Shown: positions 27,261 to 37,158 of the stretch, piece by piece | Position numbering within the stretch: position 1 is the stretch's first letter | Layout of the letters: each line of letters opens with the position of its first letter | Assembly: GCA_036261915.1 (NCBI GenBank) | Contig: DATAJX010000004.1 | Location: 124,001 to 188,000 of the forward strand | Length of the DNA: 64,000 nt | Reading direction: 5' to 3' | Source: DATAJX01 sp036261915 | GTDB taxonomy: Bacteria; Pseudomonadota; Alphaproteobacteria; UBA2136; UBA6156 | Notes under the pieces: model-generated | The model's database searches: none | What the model was told of the DNA's origin: nothing | What the model saw: the letters and a program-made list of their open reading frames with translations, nothing else | Program-made: the position numbers and the translations under genes

Positions 27261-28211
27261 ATGCAAACGGCACGGGTCAACAACGGTAAAATCGCCATTA
27301 TCGGCAGCGGCACGCTGGCTTCGGGCATTGCGCAGCAATTGCGTGGCCTCGGCGCGCAAACCGTGAGTTTGCCCGACATGACCGGCCCGCTCGCCCCCTT
27401 CCTCGGCGTCATCGAAGCCACCGGCGGCATGGCCCCGGCGTTCGACTGCGCGCTCACCGCCCTCGGCCGTGGCCTCCCCCTTATTTCCGCCAGCCCGCTG
27501 CTGGCGGGCGTGCACGGTCAGGTGCTGCTCACCGCCGCCCGCGCGCAAAACGTCGGCCTCGGCCTTTCCGGCGCGCTGCTGGGCGCCACGCCGCTGCCCG
27601 CCTCGGGGAACGAAGTGGTGATGCTCACCAACGGCGCAGCGGCCGACATCATTTCCCGCATGGCTGACCGCGGCCAGAACCTCGAAACCGCGCTGAAGGA
27701 ACTGGGCGCCCGCCACGCCGACACCTCCGACGCCGGCGGCAAGGTCACGCTGTGCCGCGCGCTGGCCCTGCACGGGCTGTGGAGCGGCCACAAGTGGTTC
27801 AACCCGGGCGCGGTCAAACGCACCGACATCGCCAGCCTCAACGCCGAACGCGTGGCCAACGTGCGCCGCGCCGGGTATGTGTGGCGCTTCGGGGCCATCA
27901 TCAAGCCGCACGAAATTTACGTGGGCCCGCTGGCCGTGGGCGCCGCCGAGCCGCTGGCCCAGCGCACCGGCATGGTCATCGAAACCGGCGCCGTCACCAT
28001 CGACATCCGCCAGTCCGAAACCGAGCGCGCGCTCGAAGGCCTGCTGCACGATACCCGCCTGCTGTTGTCCAACCAGCTGCAGGCGCCACTGGCGGCCACC
28101 GCCAAAACCGCGGGCGCCAGCATGGTTACCGACTGGCTGCCGCTGGGCGAAGGCGCCGCCATCCCCGCGCTGGGCCAGGCCGCCGTCAGCAGCCTGCGCA
28201 TCGCGGCCTAA
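27261..28211 (+). CDS. Degenerate homoserine-dehydrogenase-like NAD(P)-binding protein
   Basis: 316 aa. The N-terminus is a Rossmann fold (GKIAIIGSGTLASGIAQQL). The centre tracks the homoserine dehydrogenase catalytic domain in order: an ANKALLAxHG-like region (here ASPLLAGVHG), the FEAAVGGGIPI position (here GLSGALLGATPLPA), then ADIISRMADRGQNLETALKE, like the TNYILTRMEEEGxSFEEAL helix, and a DxxGxDAxxKLxxLA-like stretch. The normal ANK lysine and most of the FEAAVGGG residues are lost, so this is unlikely to be a standard homoserine dehydrogenase. It is divergent from phaC and convergent with glmS. Confidence 0.55.
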   Translation: MQTARVNNGKIAIIGSGTLASGIAQQLRGLGAQTVSLPDMTGPLAPFLGVIEATGGMAPAFDCALTALGRGLPLISASPLLAGVHGQVLLTAARAQNVGLGLSGALLGATPLPASGNEVVMLTNGAAADIISRMADRGQNLETALKELGARHADTSDAGGKVTLCRALALHGLWSGHKWFNPGAVKRTDIASLNAERVANVRRAGYVWRFGAIIKPHEIYVGPLAVGAAEPLAQRTGMVIETGAVTIDIRQSETERALEGLLHDTRLLLSNQLQAPLAATAKTAGASMVTDWLPLGEGAAIPALGQAAVSSLRIAA

Positions 28212-28219
28212 TTAAAACT

Positions 28220-30076
<1,857 letters not shown>

Positions 30077-30200
30077 GCCCCATTAGCGCCGGGGCAGGGG
30101 TGGCCGTAAAGGCCGATTTCACCATCCGCACCACTTCGCTGCTTGCAAAATGGTCGTGTGCTGATTAATAAATAATCATTCTGTCACCAGAGAAACACCC

Positions 30201-30443
30201 ATGAAACTCAATACCGCTTCCGAGCACGTCGCCACCGAAGACGACCTGCGCAACCTGAAAAGCCGTTTCGGCATCGGCCCCGCCGATATCGCCCGCGCCC
30301 TCAACCTGCCCGTGCCGGTCGAATGCAAGGTCGTCGGCAACACGCTGGTGCCGCAAACGCGCAAGCGCATTCCGCTGCCGCGCATCCTGCGCTTCGAGCA
30401 GTCGCCGCCGCTGGTCATCAACATCCGCCGCCTCAAAAAGTAA
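30201..30443 (+). CDS. Small unknown basic protein (80 aa)
   Basis: Starts at an ATG with a weak GAGA ribosome site, AT-rich promoter-like sequence upstream (30150-30180), and ends at a strong terminator shared with glmU. Basic C-terminus (NIRRLKK); the N-terminal half (TEDDLRNLKSRFGIGPADIARAL) looks like a helical, possibly helix-turn-helix-like segment. No family recognised. Confidence 0.6.
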   Translation: MKLNTASEHVATEDDLRNLKSRFGIGPADIARALNLPVPVECKVVGNTLVPQTRKRIPLPRILRFEQSPPLVINIRRLKK

Positions 30444-30466
30444 AACGCCCCACCGGGGCGTTTTTT
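30442..30466. terminator. Bidirectional terminator between the 80-aa gene and glmU
   Basis: AAAACGCCCC / GGGGCGTTTT with an ACC loop and flanking T-run; the glmU stop codon overlaps its right edge. Confidence 0.9.
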
Positions 30467-31787
30467 ATTTGTTGTAGTTCTTTTTAACCAGCACATGCGG
30501 CTTGGCCACCGCCAGCGCGCCGGGCTCGATGCTCTCGCGCACCACCGTGCCCGCGCCGGTCACTGCATTTTTGCCCATCGTCACTGGCGCCACCAGCGTG
30601 GTGTGGCTGCCCAGGCTGGCGCCGTCGCCAATGATGGTTTTCGATTTCTTGCCGGTCTTTTTGTTGTAGTTGGCGGTAATGCTCCCGGCACCCACGTTCA
30701 CGTCGGCACCCATGGTGGTGTCGCCGATGTAGCTCAGGTGGTTCACCTTGCTCCCCGCGCCCACGGTGCTGTTCTTGATTTCCACGAAGTTCCCGATATG
30801 CACGCCTCCGGCCAACTCGGCACCCGGGCGCAACCGCGCAAAAGGCCCCACGGTGCTGCCCTTGCCGATGTGCGCGCCCTCAACATGGCTGAAGGCCCTG
30901 ATGAGTACATTGCTGTCCACGATCACCTTCGGCCCGAACACCACGTTCGGCTCGATCACCACGTCGTTGGCAATGTCGGTGTCCATGGCAAAGTACACGG
31001 TGTAGGGGTCCAGCAGCGTCACGCCGTTCTCCATGTGCATGCTGCGCAGTTGGTCCTGCACTTCCATTTCCATGTTGGCCAGTTCCTGCCGGGTGTTGAT
31101 GCCCATCAGCTCGCGCGTGGCCTCCACCGGCACAACGTTCACCTTCAGCTTGGCCTTGGCGGCCAGTTCAATGATGTCGGTCAGGTACAATTCGCCCTGC
31201 TTGTTGTTGGGCTTAAGCTGACGCAGCAGCGGCCACAGGGCGGCGGCGGGCAGGGTGTAAATGCCGGGGTTGGCGGTGGTGGTTTTGCGTTGGGCGGGCG
31301 TGCAATCCTTTTCTTCCACGTTCACCCATGCGCCGCCCTTTTTGAACAACCGGCCAAACCCGGTCGGGTCGGCCACGTCGGCGGCCAGCAGGGTTAAACC
31401 TTTCGCATTCTTTGCAGAGGCTTCCACCAGCGCGGGCAGGGTGTGCGGGCAGCTGTTCAGCATCACGTCGCCATACACCACCAGCACGTTGCCTTTAAAA
31501 TCCTTCAGCGCGGCCTCGCACGCCAGCACGGCGCTGCCGGTGCCGTTCTGCTGCTTCTGCAAAACATATTCCACGGCGGGGAAGGCGCCCCTGGTCGCGG
31601 CCTCCACCTTGTCGGCGCCAAAGCCCACCACCACCAGCGTGCGCGCGGGCTCCAAACGCTCTACCGCACCCAGCACGTGGTGCAGCATGGGGGTGCCCGC
31701 CACCGGGTGCAAAACCTTGGGCAGTTCGCTCTTCATGCGCGTGCCCTTGCCGGCGGCTAAAACAATAACGGCTAATTCGTTCTTCAT
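30465..31787 (-). CDS. glmU: Bifunctional GlcNAc-1-P uridyltransferase / GlcN-1-P acetyltransferase
   Basis: Makes UDP-GlcNAc from glucosamine-1-phosphate. 440 aa: the N-terminal pyrophosphorylase domain opens with VIVLAAGKGTRMKSELPKVLH, and the C-terminal left-handed beta-helix shows hexapeptide repeats, KNSTVGAGSKVNHLSYIGD and GAGSITANYN. Start chosen at MKNELAV; the longer open frame reaches into the neighbouring gene. The stop lies in the shared terminator. Confidence 0.96.
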   Translation of the reverse strand: MKNELAVIVLAAGKGTRMKSELPKVLHPVAGTPMLHHVLGAVERLEPARTLVVVGFGADKVEAATRGAFPAVEYVLQKQQNGTGSAVLACEAALKDFKGNVLVVYGDVMLNSCPHTLPALVEASAKNAKGLTLLAADVADPTGFGRLFKKGGAWVNVEEKDCTPAQRKTTTANPGIYTLPAAALWPLLRQLKPNNKQGELYLTDIIELAAKAKLKVNVVPVEATRELMGINTRQELANMEMEVQDQLRSMHMENGVTLLDPYTVYFAMDTDIANDVVIEPNVVFGPKVIVDSNVLIRAFSHVEGAHIGKGSTVGPFARLRPGAELAGGVHIGNFVEIKNSTVGAGSKVNHLSYIGDTTMGADVNVGAGSITANYNKKTGKKSKTIIGDGASLGSHTTLVAPVTMGKNAVTGAGTVVRESIEPGALAVAKPHVLVKKNYNK

Positions 31788-31813
31788 GTGCTGCTTATAC
31801 CCGGTTTTACCTG

Positions 31814-32173
31814 TTAAATGAAAGCCTTGACCTGCGGCCAAAAGTACCAAAGCAGCCCGGCCTGAACCACCATCACGCCGCACATCTGCACAATAAAGCT
31901 TTGCTTGGCGGTTTTGTGGCGGAACAGGAACCGCCCGCCCAGCAGCGCCGGGCTGGCCCCGGCCAATGCCAGTAGCAGCAGGGTGCTTTCGGGGGTGCGG
32001 CGTCCCTTCTTCACCGCCGCCAGCTTGTCCTTGGCCAGCAGGGCCAGCAGGTTCAGGTTGGCGTAAAAAAGCCACCACCAGATGCCGCCGCCACCCGCGT
32101 AGTGCACGGCCACCAGCGTCAGTGCGGCAGGAACACCCAGCGCCACCAGCAACGAACTCAACTTGATCGACAT
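31814..32173 (-). CDS. DUF1294 family small membrane protein
   Basis: 119 aa, mostly hydrophobic with three to four membrane helices. The layout matches DUF1294: AxDKxxAxxxxxRTPExTLLLLALxGASPxxLxGxxxxRHKTxKxxF is readable as KDKLAAVKKGRRTPESTLLL and RHKTAKQSFIVQ. Biochemical role unknown. Directly upstream of glmU on the same strand (26 bp). Confidence 0.85.
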   Translation of the reverse strand: MSIKLSSLLVALGVPAALTLVAVHYAGGGGIWWWLFYANLNLLALLAKDKLAAVKKGRRTPESTLLLLALAGASPALLGGRFLFRHKTAKQSFIVQMCGVMVVQAGLLWYFWPQVKAFI

Positions 32174-32292
32174 GCCGCCAAGCTAAGGCTTTGGCCCGCC
32201 AAGGTAAAGTGAGTGGATTGTCACAGGGGGTAGGGCAAAGGGTGGTGCGGGGGTGCCAAAAGCCCCGGTTAACTGTTTAAAATCGCCCCGAT

Positions 32293-32907
32293 ATGAGTAA
32301 ACAAACGCGACGCCAAGCGCTCCACCTGTTATTTGCCGCCGCCATGGCGCCTTGCCTGGCGCAGGCTGCCCCCGTTGCGGCCGGTAAAACCGTCACGGTG
32401 CAAAAGCCCGCCGTGGTGGCCGAGCCCATTCCCTCCGACGCCGAAGCCGAAGCCGCTTTCGCCGCCGCGCAAAAAGCCTACCAGAACGTGCAGCAAACTC
32501 CGCAGCCCAAAGCCGCCCCCACGGTCAAGGTCGACGATGGCTCGCCGCAGGTGGTGGTGTTCTCCGACCCCATGCAGCAGATCGTGCCCGGCACCGACCG
32601 CCCCAAAAACGTGTCGCTCGAAAACATCCGCGTGGTGGTCGACGTCGAAAACGACAGCCTGCGCGAGATCATGTACAAGGTCATCGCCCAGGCCGCCAAG
32701 CACACCGGCCCGTGGCAGGTCAAATGGCGCCTCAAGCCCGAAAACATGGGCGTGATGGACGAGCGCGTGAACCTCACCGCCGAAGCCAAGTTCTCCGATT
32801 TCGTCGACCTGCTCACCGACCGCGTGAAGAACATGACCGGCGTGCAGCTTTTCATCACCACCTTTAACGAATCCCGAATAATCATGGTGGCAGACACCTA
32901 TTACTAA
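32293..32907 (+). CDS. Exported protein with secretin N0/STN-like domain
   Basis: 204 aa. The N-terminus has two Arg then a hydrophobic stretch ending AQAAPVA (signal peptide, possible Tat-like RR). An Ala/Pro/Lys-rich linker (to about residue 100) is followed by a compact domain, SLREIMYKVIAQAAKHTGPW to VNLTAEAKFSDFVDLL and ESRIIMVAD, which reads like the N0/STN fold of secretin partners (DotD- or TcpQ-like). It lies 16 bp upstream of the secretin gene, which supports a role as secretin partner or pilotin. The family assignment is inferred from pattern and context. Confidence 0.6.
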   Translation: MSKQTRRQALHLLFAAAMAPCLAQAAPVAAGKTVTVQKPAVVAEPIPSDAEAEAAFAAAQKAYQNVQQTPQPKAAPTVKVDDGSPQVVVFSDPMQQIVPGTDRPKNVSLENIRVVVDVENDSLREIMYKVIAQAAKHTGPWQVKWRLKPENMGVMDERVNLTAEAKFSDFVDLLTDRVKNMTGVQLFITTFNESRIIMVADTYY

Positions 32908-32923
32908 AGGCCGGAGCAAAAAC

Positions 32924-34714
32924 ATGAAAAACATCTTCACGCGCGTCGCCCTGGTTGGCCTGATGGCCCCGTTAGCGCTTCTGGCCGCCTGCGCCGGGTT
33001 CGACGACCAGGTCCGCCCGCCCACCGAGCAAGAGCTTCAAGACGCCCGCAGCACCATCAAGCCGCAAAGCGCCCTGCGCGAAGGCGTGTTCAACATGCAG
33101 CGCGTGCAAAACGGCAGCACCGTGCGCGTCAAAACCGAGATCCGCCTCAAAAAGCCCGACCTCCCGGCTTTCGACGTCGCCTACATCAGCCGCGACCTCG
33201 AGCAGATCGTGCTCGAACTCGCCAACGCGGCGGGCGAAAGCGTGGTCATCCCGCAATCCCTGCGCGGCCAGTCGGTCACGCTGGTGCACAGCGGCGCCAA
33301 CTTCCCCGAAATGCTCGACCTGGTGCTCAACAAAGCGGGCTACAGCTACAACTACGTCAACGGCGTGTTCTACATCACACGCTACCCGGTGCGTAACTAT
33401 ATCCTCGAGGTCGCGCAGGGTAACCGCAAGGGCTCCATCACCAGCAAGGCCGAATTGTCGCCCGAACTCGCCGCCGGCGCCACCACCAACGGCACCAGCG
33501 CCGAACTCGACAGCGACTACTCCGACGAACTCTGGGGCCAGGTGAAGGAAACGCTCGACCAGCTCGTCAAGGTCGGCGCCACCAACAGCGTGGCGGGCTC
33601 GGCGCTCAACGCCACCGGCTTCACCGCCAGCGGCCAGCTGCTCACCGCCTCGGTGTCGGCCAGCAACCCCAACGGCATCCTGCCGCCGCCCGAGGTCGCC
33701 GGCGCCAAGCAAGACACCAGCATCATCAAAAACACCACGTCGGTGTCGTTCACCACCAGCAACGTTGTGGCCGGCGGCACATCCACGCCCGCCGTCACCG
33801 TGCCTGCGGGCACCGACCACATGGCCGCGGCCGAAACCGACACCACGCCGTGGTTCAAGATCACCCAAAGCGCGGGCATGCTTACCGTGCGCGCCAGCCC
33901 CGAGGCCCACCGCCAGATCGAGAACTACCTCGAAGAAGTGCAAGCCACCGCGCTGCGCCAGGTCATCGTCGAAGCCCGCATCGTGGCGCTCATTCGCAGC
34001 AAAACCACCGACCGCGGCGTCGACCTCACCAGCAACGCGGCAGGCCGCATCCTCGGCAGCGCGCTGGGCAGCGTGGGCTTCCACGCCACCGACCCCGTGG
34101 CCGCGGCCACGGCCGCGGGCGGCTTCTTCACCCTGCAAAGCAACGGCGGCGACATCAACCTGGTGCTGCAATCGCTCTCCACGCTGGGCGACGTCTACAC
34201 CATCAGCACGCCCACGCTGCTGGCCCGCAACAACCAGCTCAGCCGCGTCAGCGTCACCCGCCAACTGGGCTATGCCGAAACCGAGGTCAGCCAAAACACC
34301 ACCAGCACCGGCGACGTGGTCATCGGCAGCCGTCAGGATAAGGCCAAGTTCAAAAACTCGGGTACGGTCATGAGCGTGCTGCCCTTCATCGGCCGCAACC
34401 GCGTGCAAATGCGCTTCCGCCTCACCGTGGCCACCAAGTCGGGCGATACCACCATCCGCACCTCCATCGGCAACACCACGCCGGTGGCCAACCTGGTGCC
34501 CAACATGGCCAACAACGTGGTCGACCAGGACATGGTGCTCGAATACGGCCGCGTCTACGCCATCGGCGGTCTGGTCGAAAACAACACCAACATCGCCGAA
34601 AGCTACGAGCCCAACCTGCGCCAGATCCCCGGCGTGGGCGAGATCTTCCAGCGCGCCAAAAACCAGGGTCAGGATACCGAATTCCTCATCCTGCTGAAGA
34701 TCAGCCGCTCGTAA
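32924..34714 (+). CDS. Outer-membrane lipoprotein secretin, type IVb pilus (PilN/BfpB-like)
   Basis: 596 aa. A lipoprotein signal ends LLAAC (lipobox Cys23). Residues about 50-150 form an N-domain region (SLRGQSVTLVHSG), then a Ser/Thr/Ala-rich stretch, and a C-terminal secretin domain with EVQATALRQVIVEARIVAL and the closing QIPGVGEIFQ...EFLILLKISRS signature. Such proteins form the outer-membrane gate of type IVb pili or related secretion systems. No ATPase, inner-membrane platform or pilin gene lies nearby. Directly followed, 15 bp on, by an L,D-transpeptidase gene. Confidence 0.85.
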   Translation: MKNIFTRVALVGLMAPLALLAACAGFDDQVRPPTEQELQDARSTIKPQSALREGVFNMQRVQNGSTVRVKTEIRLKKPDLPAFDVAYISRDLEQIVLELANAAGESVVIPQSLRGQSVTLVHSGANFPEMLDLVLNKAGYSYNYVNGVFYITRYPVRNYILEVAQGNRKGSITSKAELSPELAAGATTNGTSAELDSDYSDELWGQVKETLDQLVKVGATNSVAGSALNATGFTASGQLLTASVSASNPNGILPPPEVAGAKQDTSIIKNTTSVSFTTSNVVAGGTSTPAVTVPAGTDHMAAAETDTTPWFKITQSAGMLTVRASPEAHRQIENYLEEVQATALRQVIVEARIVALIRSKTTDRGVDLTSNAAGRILGSALGSVGFHATDPVAAATAAGGFFTLQSNGGDINLVLQSLSTLGDVYTISTPTLLARNNQLSRVSVTRQLGYAETEVSQNTTSTGDVVIGSRQDKAKFKNSGTVMSVLPFIGRNRVQMRFRLTVATKSGDTTIRTSIGNTTPVANLVPNMANNVVDQDMVLEYGRVYAIGGLVENNTNIAESYEPNLRQIPGVGEIFQRAKNQGQDTEFLILLKISRS

Positions 34715-34729
34715 AAAAGGGGCGGGGGC

Positions 34730-35257
34730 ATGGCGGTCGTCGAAGTCTTCTGCCGCATCGGCTCCTCGCACGCCACGGTGCGGTTCAACGGTCACGAATA
34801 CCCCGCGCTCATCGGCGCCGGCGGGCCCATCATGCCGCACGATAAACGCGAGGGCGACGGCTACACGCCCTTGGGCCGCTACCCGCTGCTGCAAGGCTTC
34901 TACCGGGCCGATCGCGGCCCCCAGCCCAACGAAACCTTCGAGTGGCACGTCATCAAACCCGGCGACAGCTGGAACGAAGACCCGCACAGCGATAATTACA
35001 ACCAGCTCGAGTTCATCAACCCGAAAGAACTGGGCGAGGGCGGCATGTGGAAAAGCGGCCCGCAGCGCGACGTGCTCATCATCATCGGCTACAACATTAA
35101 TCCCATCGTGGCGGGCAAGGGCAGCGCGCTCTACATCCACCCTACGCCGCCGGGCGCGCGCGAATCCCGCGGCTGCGTCATGCTCAGCCTCGAAGACACC
35201 CGCACCATCGCCGGGCAGCTCAAACCGGGCGACGAGATCGACATCCAGCTCACATAA
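34730..35257 (+). CDS. L,D-transpeptidase (YkuD fold) without signal peptide
   Basis: 175 aa. The catalytic region reads YIHPTPPGARESRGCVMLS: His, then the SRGC cysteine motif of YkuD enzymes that make 3-3 crosslinks or attach proteins to peptidoglycan. The YTPLGRYPLLQGFYR segment is also typical. No export signal is visible at the ATG, and no better upstream start exists because the secretin gene ends 15 bp before. Operon position suggests a link to secretin assembly in the wall. Confidence 0.85.
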   Translation: MAVVEVFCRIGSSHATVRFNGHEYPALIGAGGPIMPHDKREGDGYTPLGRYPLLQGFYRADRGPQPNETFEWHVIKPGDSWNEDPHSDNYNQLEFINPKELGEGGMWKSGPQRDVLIIIGYNINPIVAGKGSALYIHPTPPGARESRGCVMLSLEDTRTIAGQLKPGDEIDIQLT

Positions 35258-35286
35258 AAAAGCCTCCCCAACGGGGAGGCTTTTTT
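35255..35286. terminator. Bidirectional terminator between L,D-transpeptidase gene and rpsD
   Basis: GCCTCCCC / GGGGAGGC with A- and T-runs on both sides. Confidence 0.9.
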
Positions 35287-35298
35287 CGGTGTGCCGGT

Positions 35299-35946
35299 TT
35301 ATCGGCTGTAGAATTCAACCACCAGGTTGGGGTTCATCTGCACCGGGTAAGGTACGTCGTCCAGCGTGGGCAGGCGCACAAAGGTGCCCTTGAACGCGGC
35401 GGGCTCGAACGTCAGGTACTCCGGCACCTGGCGGGCCATCTTGCCCACGGTGTCGATCGCAAGGGCCAGGCCCTTGCTGTTGTCGCGCAGTTCAATGGTG
35501 TCGCCGGGCTCGCACACGTAGCTGGCAATGTTCACGGGCTTGCCGTTCACCAGCACGTGCTTGTGGTTCACCAGTTGGCGCGCGGCAAACATGGTGGGGG
35601 CAATGTTCAGGCGGTACAGCACGGTGTCCAGGCGGCTTTCCAGCAGGCCTACCAGCAATTCGCTGGTGTCGCCCTTCATGCGGGCGGCTTTTTCGTAAAT
35701 GTTGCGGAACTGGCGTTCGCCGATGTTGGCGTAGTAGCCCTTCAGCTTTTGCTTTTCGCGCATCTGCACGCCGTAGTCGGTCAGCTTCTTGCGGCGGGCG
35801 CCGTGCTGGCCGGGGCCTACCGGGCGCTTGTTCACCGATGCCTTGTCGGCACCCCACAGGTTTTCGCCAAGGCGGCGGCCCAGCTTGTCCTTCGGGCGGG
35901 TACGGCTGGTATAGCTCGGCCCGTGTACGGTTTTTGGCTTGGTCAT
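35299..35946 (-). CDS. rpsD: 30S ribosomal protein S4
   Basis: 215 aa; primary 16S rRNA binder and, in many bacteria, a translational autoregulator. The S4 domain (ESRLDTVLYRLNIAPTMFAARQLVNHKHVLVNG) and the N-terminal LGRRLGENLWG are intact. Start chosen at MTKPKTVHG with AAGGA upstream. It stands alone rather than with rpsM-rpsK-rpoA. Confidence 0.98.
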   Translation of the reverse strand: MTKPKTVHGPSYTSRTRPKDKLGRRLGENLWGADKASVNKRPVGPGQHGARRKKLTDYGVQMREKQKLKGYYANIGERQFRNIYEKAARMKGDTSELLVGLLESRLDTVLYRLNIAPTMFAARQLVNHKHVLVNGKPVNIASYVCEPGDTIELRDNSKGLALAIDTVGKMARQVPEYLTFEPAAFKGTFVRLPTLDDVPYPVQMNPNLVVEFYSR

Positions 35947-36023
35947 AATAACGTGTCCTTCGTCTGTTTCTCGTCCTGCAACATATCGGTTCAGCCGGAA
36001 TGGTCGGATTTCATTGCCTCGGC

Positions 36024-36053
36024 AACAAAACACCCCCGGGTTGCGGGGGTGTC
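36024..36053 (-). terminator. Terminator upstream of rpsD, ending the 134-aa gene
   Basis: ACACCCCC / GGGGGTGT stem followed by TTTTGTT on the minus strand. Confidence 0.75.
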
Positions 36054-36095
36054 CTAGGTCATTTCGCATGGCAGGTCAAGCCTTTACCGGGGCAG

Positions 36096-36500
36096 TTACC
36101 GGTAGTCGTCAAGGCGCAAAACCTTGGCACCAACCGTCACCGGGGGCGGGGCGGGGGGCAGCAAACCCATGTAGCCGTTCATGCGGGCGGCCAGGTGCAT
36201 GGCGTAAGGGTGTTCTTCCAGTCCGTACAGCTCCAGCCAGTAAAAAAACTGGTCCGACTGCTCCCTTATGGCCAAAAACAGCTCGTCATTGGCCTCGTTG
36301 GCCGCTTCGCTGAAGGGCCGCAAGACCCGCCGGGCGGCAGGGCTATGCCATGGGTCGCGGTCCATCAGGTCAAACTCGCGGTCGCAGGCTTTTTCGCGGT
36401 CTTCGGCCAGCCATTTGGCGCGGGCCACAATGTTCACGCATTCTTCCATGGCACGGAGTTCGGCTTCGGCCGGGTCGCCCGGCGTATAGGTGAGGGTCAT
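36096..36500 (-). CDS. Unknown acidic protein (134 aa)
   Basis: ATG at 36500 with AAGGA upstream. Rich in Glu, Asp and Ala, predicted mostly helical (AELRAMEECVNIVARAKWLAEDREK), with a Pro-rich loop (LLPPAPPPVTVG) before the end. No family recognised. A promoter-like TTGGCG-17-TATATA lies at about 36537-36565 on the minus strand. One of three unknown genes in a row on this strand. Confidence 0.65.
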   Translation of the reverse strand: MTLTYTPGDPAEAELRAMEECVNIVARAKWLAEDREKACDREFDLMDRDPWHSPAARRVLRPFSEAANEANDELFLAIREQSDQFFYWLELYGLEEHPYAMHLAARMNGYMGLLPPAPPPVTVGAKVLRLDDYR

Positions 36501-36536
36501 GGGTTTTTCCTTGAAAAGTGAAGGCTTAAGATACCC

Positions 36537-36566
36537 CCTATATAGGCCCGCCAAGGCCCCGCGCCA
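36537..36566 (-). promoter_or_regulatory. Promoter-like element of the 134-aa gene
   Basis: Minus strand: TTGGCG, a 17-nt spacer, then TATATA, about 40 nt before the start codon. A similar CATATAG(A)GGGTA block precedes the 145-aa gene at 37100-37120. Confidence 0.45.
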
Positions 36567-36576
36567 ACCCCGGCAC

Positions 36577-36613
36577 AAAAAAAGCCGGTTCTGAACATCA
36601 GAACCGGCCTTTT
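36577..36613 (-). terminator. Terminator after the 145-aa gene
   Basis: Perfect 11-bp stem GCCGGTTCTGA / TCAGAACCGGC, loop ACA, then a seven-T run on the minus strand. Confidence 0.9.
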
Positions 36614-36616
36614 TCG

Positions 36617-37054
36617 CTATTTGTAGAGGTACAGCCGCTCACCCGCCGCCTTCAGTTGAACGAAGGTGTTGGTGGGCGATTCCGGCCCGGCAGGCGGCTT
36701 TTCAGTCCGCCCCGTGGCCTTGAACAGACCATAGCGGTCAGTCATCTGGCTCAGCATTTCGCGCTGTTCGTCGATGCTGGCCAACTGCTGGATGGCCGGG
36801 TTGAGCCGCCAGACCGAGTTCGCATGCTGGATCTTCAGGATCAGCAAACGGCGGTCGTCCGAGGTCAGTTCGCCGGTCTTGTACATGCTGCGGCGCACGT
36901 GGGTCAGCTTTGTGTTGCTGCCCGGCAGTTCGCCGGTGATCACGCGGGCTTCGGTCACCAGCTCTATGTACTGGTCAATCGAGCGCTGCTGGTTGGTCAG
37001 GTGCACAATGCCGGTTTCGCTGGGCGTTCCGGTAAAGTTGTAAATCTTGGCCAT
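36617..37054 (-). CDS. Unknown protein (145 aa)
   Basis: ATG at 37054 with GGAG upstream (MAKIYNFTG). Polar, probably helical, with a Thr/Pro/Gly-rich segment near residue 120. No family recognised. It has its own strong terminator, and its leader resembles that of the neighbouring 134-aa gene. Confidence 0.65.
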   Translation of the reverse strand: MAKIYNFTGTPSETGIVHLTNQQRSIDQYIELVTEARVITGELPGSNTKLTHVRRSMYKTGELTSDDRRLLILKIQHANSVWRLNPAIQQLASIDEQREMLSQMTDRYGLFKATGRTEKPPAGPESPTNTFVQLKAAGERLYLYK

Positions 37055-37130
37055 GGGAATTCTCCAAAGTGAGGCCTTCACAAACGCGATGAAAACTAAG
37101 GTTACCCTCTATATGGGGTGCAAAAGGCCA

Positions 37131-37158
37131 AAAAGAAAGCCCCCGTGGGGGCTTTCTT
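37131..37158 (-). terminator. Terminator after the 243-aa gene at 37157
   Basis: AGAAAGCCCCC / GGGGGCTTTCT with a two-base loop and a T-run on the minus strand; it touches the stop codon. Confidence 0.85.

Noticed and set aside
30077..30200. glmS riboswitch/ribozyme upstream of glmS
   Set aside because: No matching core; the known ribozyme is mainly in Firmicutes, and the leader is short and unstructured by eye.
32972..35140. A 722-codon open frame antisense to the secretin and L,D-transpeptidase genes
   Set aside because: The plus-strand genes show signal peptide, lipobox and active-site motifs. The antisense product is a low-complexity Val/Ala/Gly/His-rich shadow spanning two real genes.
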